Shown here one piece after another: positions 46,037-58,679 of a DNA stretch of 64,000 nucleotides (its first letter is position 1; each line of letters opens with the position of its first letter). The stretch is from NCBI RefSeq assembly GCF_902148855.1, contig NC_043976.1:14001233-14065232 (forward strand), in the 5' to 3' direction. Origin of the DNA: Sphaeramia orbicularis. Its lineage: Eukaryota; Chordata; Actinopteri; Kurtiformes; Apogonidae. The notes below the pieces were generated by a model. The model was given only the letters and a program-made list of their open reading frames with translations, was not told the DNA's origin and did no database searches. A program made the translations under genes and the position numbers.

Positions 46037-48183
46037 AGACAAAAGAAAGTTGAAGTCAAAGAGTTCAACTGAGGACCGAGGAAGCAATGAAACTGCTCTG
46101 CTTTGTTAAACATTTTGCATTCTTATATGTCATTGTTTCATGCCTGTTAAACCTTTTGGGTCTGGTCAAAACCAAGTGGAGTGGCAACACTTTGTTGAAG
46201 ATATCAAAACCAACCGTGAAATAATTTCAAAATATCCGTATAAATATATTACTTTAACTCTAATCTTTATATAATACAGAAACTTTGCTTTTGTTTCAAC
46301 AGAGGCTGTGACAATTAAATGCAAAATACTTTTTATTTCTAACATTTTGTCATTTCAGTGACTAATCAAAATATTCTAATCAGTTGTGGAGGTTAAGATG
46401 GCTAAAATAATGATTAAATTTGTTTGATTAAATACTTTATAAAACTCTTTTGTGTGAAAAGTTTATTTTTTGTTTTTGGTTGGTTTCAAGTCTTTTGTGT
46501 CTCCTCAGTCAAGTTAGTATTGACAATTAGGCTAATATGTTCACAATCTGGAAAAAATGACAACTGCACTCACTTTCCATGAAGAAAACAAAACAGTCTC
46601 AGCACATAATTTCTAATTAATGAGTCAAATTTTTGGCCAAATTGTGATATCTATGTAAGTTTATTCTCCAGTGTAACACTACTGATTCATTTTTCATCAT
46701 TGACTATGACCTGAGAAAAATGACTTTTGGGACTTTCACAGCAATTATGCTATAAAACTAACAAAAAACACCAGTGAATTGACTCTTGTTCGTCCCATCG
46801 GCAAATCTACACAGCTCTGAAAATAGTCTCTATTGTAGAGCTGTAGACTGAAACAGCTAGAATAGCATGAGCTAAATCCCAAACTGTATAGCCTGTACAT
46901 GAAATAGGTCACAATAAAATATGCATTTAGTGTGCCGTGAAAAAATATAAACAAGCAAACACACGCATTTCTTTTGATCCAATTTGGTTAGCTAGTTAGC
47001 TTTAGTGGCTTCTGATGGCGTCAGCGTTTAAAGCTAACACTTAATGCTAGTTTGACTCGGTCATACCACGTTTTGTGCACAAATAATAGGAAGGAAAATA
47101 AAAATTAGATATTTACATTAATTTCCTGACATCTTTCAGACGATTTCAGCAAGGTGCAGAAAAGGTTTTCTAAGACTCTATGAACAACAATGTAACTTAA
47201 CTAACATAACTACATTGGAGCATAAGTAAGAAAATATAACAACCTGATATGGAATATGTCTTATATTTAACCTGCTCCAGTCAGACTTAAGTTTCGTCAT
47301 TTAAATTTATTCACTGCACAAAGCAGTTTACTTCTTGACTGTACAATGGGGGAAAAAGTACTTACTGCAATCAATCGTTCCACTTCATTTACAAAATTCA
47401 TGTATTTGATCAGACTTAAACAGTTACAGGGATATTTTACTTTCAAAGCAAAGAGTGTAACAATAAGCAAAAGAAGGATTTTGAAAGAAATATTATAGTG
47501 ACAGTGAACAGTGTTCATCCAACTTTAAACAGGAGAATCAGAAACAAAAACATGGTACAAGATCTAAAGAAAAAAAAAGGTCAAAAGAATAAATATGGAG
47601 TGGGATCACATGAGAAGCTTAGAGACATTACAGAAAAACTGACAGTCAATACTGTTCTGGGAAATGGTACAAAGCTGCAGACATACTCAAGGCCACCGTG
47701 GTCAGTTGGCACAGTCATGGAGGTCAACAACTGAAGTTTGTCTTTTTCATAGTGTTCTAAATGTAAACAGCTGCAGCCCACTTTGAGTTAAGAAAAGGTT
47801 ATAACTTTCCAGCAAAAAAACATTCATAAGGCTATTGTGGTTAATTTAAGTTCTGCAGCTTTTCTGATGTTCTATTTAATGTTTGTCTAAACCCTAAATA
47901 TCAAAGAATCCAGTCAGTGTACCAATATGGAGAGTATACATTAAACATTTTTTATCTCACTGTTGAACAAATGTAAGCTCTTCTTAAAATATGTATGGGT
48001 CAATCAGCTTAGTTCAGGACAAAATTAGTTATATTAAATAACTGAACAGGACTTTAAGTAGGTAAAATAACAAGTATGGGAAGCCATTTAAGAATCGTAA
48101 ACTATCAAAGATTGTATTAATGAATGATTAATAATGTTGTAATGTTTTTCTAATTAATAGATTGGATGTTAACTGTTTTTCAG

Positions 48184-48270
48184 ATTACTACCAGAAGCCC
48201 TGAGGCCCAAGTGTAAAACTGATGACGTTCATCCCGATCAGAAGAATTGTCAATAAAATTCATTTACATA
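48184..48270 (+). other. Terminal-exon copy at the end of unit 4
   Basis: Same acceptor and ITTRSPEAQ-type frame as at 22084, followed by AATAAA. About 200 bases downstream, unit 5 lacks roughly 200 bases of the spacer found in units 2 and 4 (junction near 48470). Confidence 0.4.
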
Positions 48271-48747
48271 AAAAATAAAAAGTTGTGTTTCTGGGTTGGA
48301 ATTGCCAGGACCATTCTGCCATAAAATGTGAAACCAGGTCTGTTTATTTCAGCTTAACACCTGGTCAGTTTTGGTTTCAACAGCAGAGGATGATATAAAT
48401 ATGCTAAGGGTCACTGTCTATCACACCCTATATAAGAAACTGTTTAAGAAATTGCTTTAAAATATAGGATTACTCTCATAACACCGCTGATTCATTTTTC
48501 ATCATTGGCTATGACCTGAAAAAATATGACTTAGATAATTATGCTAGGAGGCTAACGATATGCGAAGCGAATCATGTTATGGAAATGACTCAAACAGTTG
48601 CTCAATAGAAGGCTTATTCCAACAGAGGATATCTGTGTGTGACATGGTTGGTTGCACAGTGGTGTCCTGCAAGACTCCACCTACTGACATCAAAGTGCGA
48701 ATATAAGGCACATACTTCATACTTAGAAAGAATCGTCTGAGTTCAAG

Positions 48748-51700
48748 ATGAGAGGGTTCACTCTACTCTGTTTGGTGGGATTAATGATTTCAACATCTGC
48801 GGGCCAGGTAAGATTGTTGTATACTGGACATACTGAACAGGAATGGCTAGCATTAATGAAGGGGAAAAAGACACAAGATGTGAGTTTTAATTTACATCAT
48901 TCCAACCTGCCTAATGAAGATCTTTTTAGGGCTTCGATTCAAATATTGAATGAAGAGATGAACCAATGATTTTTAAAAAAAAATTTTAACATGTAGATGA
49001 AGCAAAATGGACATACATAAAATAGTCTTACTCAACAAGATTAGATTATATATGCAGAAAGGAGTGGGAATAATTAGTGGGAGGTAAAATTATTTTATTC
49101 CACCTTAATGGGAAATGATGTGTGTGTGTGTGTGCGTGTGTGTGTGTGTGCAGACTTTAATTAAAACATTTGTTCTTACACCAATAACTAAAGATTGTTT
49201 TTAAGTATGTGACTTGCTATTTTTATGAGTCAAGGTATTTATTTCAAAATTCAGTGACAATTTTACTAGACAAACACTCGTTGGCCTTGAATTAAGCTTT
49301 TTCTTTCCAATTGCAGTGGCCCACGAAGAAGAAATCAACTATAACAAAGAGACAGTCTGTAATGGTGGGTAGATTTGTAAAAAAAAAAAAAAAAAAAATC
49401 ATTTGGGTCATGATGGTGAGCATTCCATAGGATGAAACTGACCATGATATGTGGTTTTAGCAAAAGCTTTAGTTAATTCATTTCACTGTTAAGTTAATCT
49501 ACTGACAGTTTGCAACTCTCAACATTTCAGCAAATAAAATCAAGTTGGACTTCGATTTTAAACTACATGTGAAGTACAAAACATGTGTACATACCAAAAG
49601 TGTAGGCGAGTCCACCCACTGACAGTATTAAAGTAGGTGAATGTAATGAGGAGGTTGATTTTGATTCAGGATGAGGAGCCTTACACTTCTTTGTTTGATG
49701 GGGTTAATTGTTGCTGCATCAGCAGCATCTAAAATGGTAAGAAATGAGTAAGTGATGGTAATGAAACAGAAAGTATTCTGAACATTAATACCACATATTG
49801 TCCTCATAACGCGTTTTCTTTCTGTAACATGTCTCAGTGATGTCTGCAGGATTTGACAAACCCTCTAATGGCTTTAAATGGAAGTAACTTACATTTTAAA
49901 TCCATATTTTCAGGGGGAACCAGGTGGTAAAAGAGCAATGGGAAATGAAAACGGGTTTCCAAACACAACCAGTGTGGATGAGGTATGTAGACTTTAAACA
50001 ATGCTTCCAAATACTCTTTAGATGTCAAAGTCCTTTTCAGAGCGGAACATTCTTCATTATAGTGTCTCAAAATTAAACAAGATGATTTGTTGACATTAAA
50101 ATCATGACTGACTAACCCTAAAGCTTTGGTGGTAGTTAGTAAGAGAATAATTTTAAGCTACAAGAAATTCTTAAACATCTGATACTCCTGGAGCAGGTTA
50201 TTCACCTTCCTCAGCTTGCAGTGCAACTCAGACTTTGACTAATGGACCTCAAATTTAACGATCAACTAAAACTGAAGACACAATTTTAATGACCTTTATA
50301 GTAGATACAGATACAAAAATTGATGCAACTGCAGTAGTTTTAAAATTTAATTGAACTTATTCCACTAAGATTCTGACTTTCTCCTTTTTGTTGTGAATGA
50401 TTCACTAGTACATTATCTTTCTTTCACTTTTTCATTTTTGTGTGTTTGATACTTACTGAAGTTCGGATAACATTTATTTCCACAAGTCAATGCCTTTGCC
50501 GTTGCTTTCTCTATAAAGCAAGTTTAGATTTTTCTTTCTTCTGTATTTTGAGGTCCAAATTCCAACCCTGCAGGAACAAACAAACATTTACTATTAGCTC
50601 ACTGGATTAGGGTAAATAGCTGTATTAAGTTAAACTTTAACATTTCTGCATTACAGAACACAGAAGGCAAGAATGAAACGACTGCAGTGCCAAATATTTC
50701 AACAACAACAGCAACACCGGTAAGTAGAATAATGTATCCTAATGTAAACTGGACACATACTTAGAGTGTATTTGTTTGAGCAAGATTCAAATGTTTACAT
50801 TAACTTATCAACATGCATTCATGAATATAAGTTTGTTACTTTTTAATCCCTCCTCAGCATGCTGGGTGGCACCCCTTTGGAGACAAGGCTGGGTATGGAT
50901 CACAGGCTGATCAAACAAAAGCGGTGAGTCAACCAAAAAAGGTTAAAGGTCATACTTGATACTATTCAAAGAGCCAAAACATTAGAATTATGCTATCTAT
51001 GGCAGAAGAAAGGCAATATAACAGCCTAATAACTTCGACAACACTTATGTATTTCCATGTACAAGACTAATATGTTTTGTGCTGAATTAATCTATTAATA
51101 TGCTTTCATTGACAAATTTTTGGATTTTTATCGCTACCAGGGTGGCTGGCATCCCTTTGGAGATGGGACTGGGTATGAAACAAAAAACACAGACCAAACA
51201 CAGGTAAGAAAATAGAAAAAAACACTGAACAAAAAAGCCCTTTCAATTCTACTACATACTGTAGAAAGAAGAGAGTACAGCCTAATCTAACTGGACAATA
51301 CTTGAATTGTGTTTCTATGTACATAAGTTAAAGACTAGGTTTTGTGATCTATTAATATGCTTTCATCAACAAATTTTTGGATTTTTATCGCTACCAGGGT
51401 GGCTGGCATCCCTTTGGAGATGGGACTGGGTATGAAACAAACAATACAGACCAAACACAGGTAAGAAAATAGAAAAAAAAAACTGAACAAAAAACCCCTT
51501 TCAATTCTACTATATACTGTAGAAAGAAGAGAGTACAGCCTAATCTAACTGGACAACACTTGAATTGTGTTTCTATGTACCTAAGTTGAAGACTAGGTTT
51601 TGTGATGAACTTCACACCAGTTCATCAACATGCTTTCAATTGACACACATTCCTGAATTGTATCCCTCTTCAGCAAGGGGGTGTGTTGCATCCCCTTGGA

Positions 51701-51748
51701 GCAAAAACTGGGTATGAATCACAAAATCCAGAAAAAGAGACAACTTAG
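48748..51748 (+). CDS. Unit 5: repeat-protein gene with a duplicated repeat exon (168 aa A form, 154 aa B form)
   Basis: Exons A1 48748-48807, A2 49317-49364, B1 49671-49736, exon 3 49914-49982, exon 4 50657-50719, repeat exons 50858-50923, 51141-51203, 51398-51460 and 51674-51748. The third repeat exon is a tandem copy of the second: both encode GGWHPFGDGTGYET and differ by one residue (K/N) after it. The last exon ends ETT-stop (TAG 51746-51748), because CAG became TAG and the GTAAG donor became GAAAG, so the next intron is no longer needed. The first intron has lost about 320 bases, including the (CA)n tract. Both first exons are intact. Confidence 0.65.
51106..51615 (+). repeat. 256-bp tandem duplication of a repeat exon and its intron
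   Basis: The block ACAAATTTTTGGATTTTTAT plus exon and following intron occurs at about 51110 and again 257 bases later. Copies differ by few bases. Exon phase is 0 on both sides, so the protein gains 21 residues without frameshift. Confidence 0.9.
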
Positions 51749-53048
51749 GAAAGAATTTTGGAAAACTTGATAGTGCAATTCAAAGAGTTAAACCCTTAGA
51801 TATAATACAGGTTACCAGTCTCATCCAACCTGCAAACATTCACTTCTGTTCTGATAATATGTTGTGTTCATTTTCAGTGAAGACAAAAGACAAAGTTGAA
51901 GTCAAAGAGTTCAACTGAGGACCGAGGAAGCAATGAAACTGCTCTGCTTTGTTAAACATTTTGCATTCTTATATGTCATTGTTTCATGCCTGTTAAACCT
52001 TTTGGGTCTGGTCAAAACCAAGTGGAGTGGCAACACTTTGTTGAAGATATCAAAACCAACCATGAAATAATTTCAAAATATTCATATAAATCTATTACTT
52101 TAACTCTAATCTTTACATAATACAGAAACTTTGCTTTTGTTTCAACAGAGGCTGTGACAATTAAATGCAAAATACTTTTTATTTCTAACATTTTGTCATC
52201 TCAGTAACTAATCAAAATATTCTAATCAGTTGTGGAGGTTAAGATGGCTAAAATAATGATTAAATTTGTTTGATTAAATACTTTATAAAACTCTTGTGTG
52301 GAAAAGTTTACTTTTTGTTTTTGGTTGGTTTCAAGTCTGTTGTGTCTCCTCAGTCAAGTTAGTATTGACAATTAGGCTAATATGTTCACAATCTGAAAAA
52401 ATGACAACTGCACTCACTTTCCATGAAGAAAACAAAACATTAGTTTCAGCACATAATTTCTATAAATAAAAGTCATATTTTTGGCCAAATTGTGATATCT
52501 ACGTAAATTTATTCTCCAGTGTAACACTATTGATTCATTTATCATCAATGACTATGACCTGAGAAAAATGACTTTTGGGACTTTCACAGCAATTATGCTA
52601 TAAAACTAACAAAAAACACCAGTGAATTGACTCTTCATCGTCCCATCGACAAATCTACACAGCTCTGAAAATAGTCTCTATTGTAGAGCTGTAGACTGAA
52701 ACAGCTAGAATAGCATAAGCTAAACCCGAAACTGTATAGCCTGTATATGAAATAGGTCACAATAAAATATGCATTCAGTGTGCCGTGAAAAAATATAAAC
52801 AAGCAAACACACGCATTTCTTTTGATCCAATTTGGTTAGCTAGTTAGCTTTAGCGGCTTCTAATGGCGTCAGCGTTTTAAGCTAACACTTATCACTAGTT
52901 TGACTCGGTCATACCACGTTTTATGCACAAATAATAGGAAGGAAATTAAAAATGAGATATTTACATTAATTTCCTGACATCTTTCAGACGATTTCAGCAA
53001 GGTGCGGAAAAGGTTTTGTGAGACCCTCTGAACAACACCGCAACTCAA

Positions 53049-53630
53049 CTTTGTTACCAAGTAAAACGTTGCACAGGTTAACATTGATTAGCAAATTCCG
53101 CTTAGCATTAGCTAGTAAGGTACCACTTGTAGATTATTAATATTTTAATAATTACAGTAAAATCTGCGCTTTTATTGTTTGTTTATTTAAAATAGCTGTT
53201 TAATAATTTTGTTTAATTTTTAATTACTACTACTAATAATAATGTTTTTTCCTTAGATGCAGCAGTAGCACTTTCGCCATGAGGCATATATGAATGCAGT
53301 GTTCATTTTTTCATTGATATAATTATTATAATACACAATTTAAGAGAAAACCTTCAATAAACAACCATTTCTAAAATTTTATTTCCTTTTAGCTATATAC
53401 TTAGAAAAAAAAAAAAAAAAAAAGGACATGTTAGAAGGGCTGAACAACTAGCTGTTCATTCAGGATACTTATGACACCAAAAGCTGCAGGTTAGCCTAAT
53501 AATCATTCTGCTGGTGTTACTGCTTCTTGTGACACTTATCACACCAGTTGTAATGCATTAACTTTAAGCCACACAACACTATTATATATTAAATTCAAAG
53601 ATTGAGACAAGATATAATTCACAAGGACCA
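53049..53630. other. Intergenic, between the array and the cdv3 3' end
   Basis: AT-rich, including a poly(A) run at 53405-53423. No coding exon, RNA gene or known repeat recognised. Confidence 0.5.
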
Positions 53631-54643
53631 CTTTATTTTTTGTTAGGCTCATCTCTTTTCATTACAAATATCATCTACTTCCACCCAAAGTCTCCTCGAG
53701 GGATCAACAGTCCCCGATTTATTTTACGGAAAGGACAAAACACAGAACATAAATCCAGTTTTCTTCACCTTTGTAAGCGCAACAATGCTTTACAAACCCA
53801 TTTGATTTTAAACTGGGTGTACCACTTTTTTTCCAAGGGTATAGTGTTTGGTGAGAGTATGCATTTACAGGAGGAGCAGTCACTGTTATGTTTTGGGTAT
53901 CACTGGTTTCTGGAAGTTCTGCACAAGCTACCTGTTCAACACAACTGTAATGGGGGACTGAGATAGTACTTTAGGGAAAAAAAAACTTGACTTAAAAAAA
54001 TAGTATTAAAATTCAGATTGAGATGTACCACTTTACAACAAATTACATCAGTTATGAACTCAGTATGGGGAAAGAACCTTAAAAAAGGCATTTCACTTGA
54101 CCTATTCCACGGCTACATTTTCTTGATGCTCTAGCCATCCAGCTGGTGTCAAACCGCAGTAAGGGATGTGTTTCAGTCTTCAAATGAACAATTTGAGATT
54201 AGAAATGAGCTTTAATTAGACTTTTTCTGATATCTAAACAGACCAGAAACTGAAAAAGGGCAGAAAAATTAAAAAGTGGATACGAAAGACAGTTAGTAGT
54301 TGTAATTATCAGGCAAACTACAACAGCACTACATTCTTGAACAGAAGGATTTTTCTCTTTTATAGTTTTTTTTCACAAAGTGGTGAGATCCAGAGGCAGG
54401 CAACAGCCCGAGGGACAACAAGCAAAGATCTCTTCAGATGACAAAGCAGTTTCTCTATCAGTAAGGCCACTTTATATAGGAATTCTAAATGAGGACCACA
54501 ACCCATCGCTTAATGTCCGTAGATCTTTGCAGAGTGTTACCATCAATGAAGAAAAACAATTCTGCAAGTTTCTGCATTACAGAGCCTGATGAACAGCTTG
54601 TATGCAAGGGTTGGTGTTTGCCCCGTTCACCACCACAGCAAAG

Positions 54644-54701
<58 letters not shown>

Positions 54702-55334
54702 AAAAGAAAGCTCAGTCCACATGGTCACCACCAGCTATGCTGCTGAGGTAGTATCCCCTCTCCCGAAGCCCCAACCGCAACTCAAAAACACCCCCAAAAT
54801 ACCATGTGCGATTGGGTTATAACGATTTTGCAAAAAAATAGATATTTTCACAGAAGTTTGTAAAATCGTTTCGCCTAAAGTCATTTTCAATCCTCTGTGG
54901 CTTTGACGAAGCAAGTTGAAGTCCAGAGAAATGTTGCATCACACAACTGCTGCTCTGAGTACAATCCACAAAGGACAACCATGTTGTCATTTGTTGCTGC
55001 TGCAGTGTTGCTGTGTGTATGTTTGGATGTATTTCGCCAATTCCTTTTCAATTATTCACTGTTTCAAGAGCCCCATCAGGTGCAGTCCCACCATTTGCCA
55101 ACCAAATGCATGTAATTTCTGTCATGAATCTATTCAAAGGGAGTGTATGTGCAGTCAGGTATTGCTGGGTATATTTCTGTAGATGCATGTCAGGTGGTGT
55201 GTGTAAGAAACAAGTATGATGATGGTGGCGGCATGAGCTTTGTTAGGACTGCAGTCCACATAGCTGGAGTTCAGCTTCCTTCAAGGGGCTGGGCAAAACC
55301 GTGCTGGAGGGGCCAGGGGACGGAGGGGAGGGCT
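53600..55334 (-). other. Probable cdv3 3' UTR
   Basis: Runs from the cdv3 stop codon to a minus-strand AATAAA (TTTATT at 53632-53637). The open frames inside it on the plus strand (Lys-rich around the 56-base A run, 54644-54699) are not genes. Extent is inferred from the poly(A) signal. Confidence 0.5.
54644..54699 (+). repeat. Poly(A)/poly(T) tract, 56 bases
   Basis: Uninterrupted A run on the plus strand (T on the cdv3 strand). Confidence 0.95.
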
Positions 55335-58325
55335 TTACTTATCCCCCAGGATGGCGTACTGGTTGTCCAGCTGCAAGTGCTGTATTGAGCCACCACTGGA
55401 CTCCTCTCTGCCACGGTTCCTGTGTTTCACAACCTCAAAGGTTTTCTCCATTTCTCTGTCCCTAAAACAGACATATAATTTGTGATGAACAGGGATATAT
55501 AGGGGAAAAAAACAACAAAATGGTTCAATTATTCAGTTTGTTTATCTAAACCAATTTTGTAAAATGACAGTTTGTGATAATGGATGCTACTGATCTGTGA
55601 AAACTTGGCACTTGTATTTTTGTGAATGTAAATCTGTATCTTGTATGTTGCATAATGTCTTGACTTCTGTATTTGTGTATCAAACATTTCCAACCACATT
55701 TAAATATGGTAAAGTCTGTCATTTATTCACTGTACTGTTTGGTCACCTGTTGATATTATATTCCCCCATATTAAACTCAATTTAACAACATTACTTTCAA
55801 CTTTTTCAATAGAATGAAATGTCAATGTGAATACACACCTCCAAATGTAATGTGAATAAAGCAGTAAGCTCTTTTGTTGAGTTACCTCCCAATGAAATGC
55901 TCTGAGTGACTCAGTTCAACCATGCAGCGTGTATGTTTAGTGCTTTTATTGTGAACAGAGGTAGTGAATCTGCAAGGCACAGCATCTGACATCATCTGCT
56001 TTTGTTCTGATTGAGAGATTCCTGGCTACACACACATGCATCTGAACTGTTGCCTCTGGAACCAGACTTACTTGCGTGTTTCCACATGCTTGGCAGTGGC
56101 GAGGAGAGAAGGGAATTGTGCGTCACTGAAGATTTCAGGAGGGCCCGGGTTGTGACCTCGTTTGGTGGTGGACAGTCGAGCACCAGGAGGGCGATATACA
56201 CCAGGAGGCTTTGCTTCAGGCACCTCTACATCCTCTGTAATCAAAAATAACACAAGAAGAAGGTCATTATTAAATATTTTTATTGTATATTTGATAAACA
56301 AGTTTGTAAATAAAGTTGGAGGTTTACTCACCAACAGGAGCCGGAGGAGCAGGAGTTGCCCCAGACTTGTTCCAGGGCCCTGACACTTTGTCTCCACTGA
56401 CCAGAATGATCTCTCCATCCTCACCGACCTCCTCCTTCTCATACTCCTCTTCCTCTTTCTCATCACTGCATATAAACAAAGGCAATCAACACAGGTGAAC
56501 ACATGCATAACTACAATGACTGCCTCTAGAGAGAGATCAAGAAACAACCCCATTTTTGTTTATGATTAAACTTGTTTTCACTAATTCAAAGTCTTGACAG
56601 GCTATATCTATAGGTTATACGTTTGGCCCTGTCTTGCTTTTTATCTTTTAATACTAGTTTTAAAAGATTGATGATTTTAGGCAGTTTTTACTATATTTAC
56701 CCTAGAGTTTAGGTTCTTACCCAGGTAAAAAGAGGGTTTTTGTCTAGAAAGTACTTTGCTTGAAAACTATAATTTATTTATCACTTTAAAAATACATGTT
56801 AGTATTTGTATTATTCCCTCAAATCTGTGCAAAAACATTTACAATAATAGTCTTTGCATATTTAATGCAACAATAGAAGCTAATTTAATGAAGTCTTGTA
56901 TATGGAAGCCTCGTGCTTCATCCAGAGCATGTTTGAAGTGCTACAAAGGAGTAATTGGGTCATGGGGTTAAGGCATGTGGATCCTGCCCCTTAATGACCC
57001 CCCACTTCAAATGCTTGTTACAACTAATCATGTGGACAAAATGCAGTGACAGGGATGAAACAATTGTGGAATTCTGCATCAATATCAATCTTTAAAATAC
57101 TTATTTGTCTGACAGGCAATGTCAATGTTTGTAGCTTCCTCATTTGTACCAGAAAAAAAGAAATTGGTATTATTTAAAAAGGTTTCAGCCTTTCATTTCA
57201 GTATTTTTGAATTGGTACAAATTCAGTAACTCTTTAATAAAACACAACAAATAAACACTGATCACTGCCACTAGTTAGTGCCATCTCATTTGCAGATAAT
57301 CCATTGCCAGTCAATAAGGCCAATACTGTTTTATCGGTCTTTTTTGGTGATGATGGCTACAGATACTTCTCTCTCACCTTATCTGTAATGCTTGGAGCCG
57401 AAGCCCGCTGTAGTCCACTTCCTTCTGCTCAAACTCTTTCCATTCTTCATCCTCCTAGACATAATGAAAAAAGTAACATCTCACTTTCTACATCTTTCAG
57501 CGTATACCACATCAGTAACACTGATCCTGTTAATGGTTGTTGTAGAGAATCACACAGCTGTTATGGCACACCAGTTCCTCTCAGAACTGGTTACACAAGA
57601 GCAGAAGTTTCAGTAAGCCTTGGCCTACCAATGCTACAGAATGGTAAACATAATAATAGCAGGATATTTGTCAGATATGGCTATGTCAACTAAAAGGCTG
57701 TCAAATCCACAAAAACGTGTGACTAATGGCGGCTCGGCCTGGTTAAAAGGCCACGATTCGTAGTGACAGCTTAGCCATACACTCACAAAGCGGTGTCGAT
57801 ATTAACTAAAGTAAAAGCTTCAAACATACACATGTAATATGAGGACACGTATGATTAGCAAAACGCCCAAAATATAATGCGATTCAGAAAAGCTCGTAAC
57901 TTAAAGCGGAATTGTATCCAAATAGAGTGCCTCCCCAGAAGAACACATATGCTAGCAACCGGCGTTTTGCCATCGTGTCAAAATGTGATGGCTCAGTGAA
58001 ATGTTAGAGAGTTGTCAGCAAGCAGCCTACATTTAAGGAGAAACTGATTTAAGCGTGTACACAAAATATGACACGACAGCGCTGTCCAGATAAAGACACC
58101 GAGGCAAAAAAAAAGTTTTAAAAAATTAGCATCAGTTACCTTCTCAATCTGAGCGTCTTGATTCTCGTTTTTCGCTGATTTATCCTTCTCCTTTTTTGTC
58201 TTTTTCACCGCGGTCGACGTGGGCCCCGCGGTAGTCTCCTTGCCCTTTCCTTTCTCTTTCTTCTTCTTTTTATCCCGCTTGGCAAAGAAATCGTCTAAGC
58301 TCTTCTCTGTTGGTACATCCGCCAT
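55335..58325 (-). CDS. cdv3: CDV3 homologue, complete 5-exon gene (228 aa)
   Basis: Exons in transcript order: 58325-58140, 57454-57378, 56465-56332, 56234-56072, 55461-55335, with consistent splice phases (0, 2, 1, 2). The protein starts MADVPTEKSLDDFFAKRDKK with a Lys-rich tract, as in vertebrate CDV3. It continues EWKEFEQKEVDYSGLR, an acidic stretch ending SGPWNKSG, PPGVYRPPGARLSTT, PPEIFSDAQFPSLLATAKHV, and FEVVKHRNRGRE to the LQLDNQYAIL end. Human CDV3 is about 258 aa; the difference is mostly the missing Gly/Ala-rich segment. CDV3 is a conserved, mostly disordered cytoplasmic protein of poorly known role. The start is the ATG two codons inside a longer frame because MADVPTEKSLDDFF aligns with human MAETEERSLDNFF. 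Confidence 0.96.
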
Positions 58326-58610
58326 TTTCAAGGAGCAACGTTAACTAGTTTGGCTAACGGAGCAATGACAAATGTGAAAATCTCCTCCCAGAGAGTAAGG
58401 ACAACTGTTTGAACGGCCAGAAGAGACGGAACCAATCCTTACTCTAACAGTTTAATGTCTGTTACAGACTGATAAAAACATCCACCCTGGTTCCCGGCCT
58501 GAAACGTTAGCTATCCTGTCAACCATGCCATGCACTGACTATTTGACAAATCTGCACCGTAACCCGGAAAGACTTTTACTCTGAACCGGAAGTACTACGA
58601 ACACCATCGA
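58326..58610 (-). promoter_or_regulatory. cdv3 promoter region with ETS-type site
   Basis: Upstream flank of the cdv3 start. CCGGAAGT at 58586-58593 is a consensus ETS/GABP site, common at housekeeping promoters; a second CCGGAAAG lies at 58564. No TATA box was noticed. The start site itself is not determined. Confidence 0.4.
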
Positions 58611-58623
58611 CTTTTTTTCAGCT

Positions 58624-58677
58624 TTTATTTTATTTTATTTTATTTTATTTTATTTTATTTTATTTTATTTTATTTTT
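58624..58677 (+). repeat. (TTTTA)n microsatellite
   Basis: About ten copies of TTTTA/TTTAT in a row. Confidence 0.9.
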
Positions 58678-58679
58678 TA

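Larger units (their letters stand above)
21107..53048 (+). repeat. Tandem array of five ~6.5-kb gene units
   Basis: First-exon positions (22828, 29367, 32582, 42447, 48748) mark five units. Spacing is 6539 between units 1 and 2, 6301 between units 4 and 5, and about 6.5 kb between units 3 and 4 once the LINE is subtracted. Unit 2 to unit 3 is short because unit 2 lacks its 3' half. Identity between copies is high by eye, including introns. Homology starts at CATTGGAGCATAAGTAAG (about 21110) and ends at AACAACACCGCAAC (about 53045), which marks the two duplication borders. Confidence 0.9.

Noticed and set aside
54489-54822. Lys-rich open frames on the plus strand
   Set aside because: They are the translation of a 56-base poly(A) tract inside the cdv3 3' UTR; there is no other coding signal.
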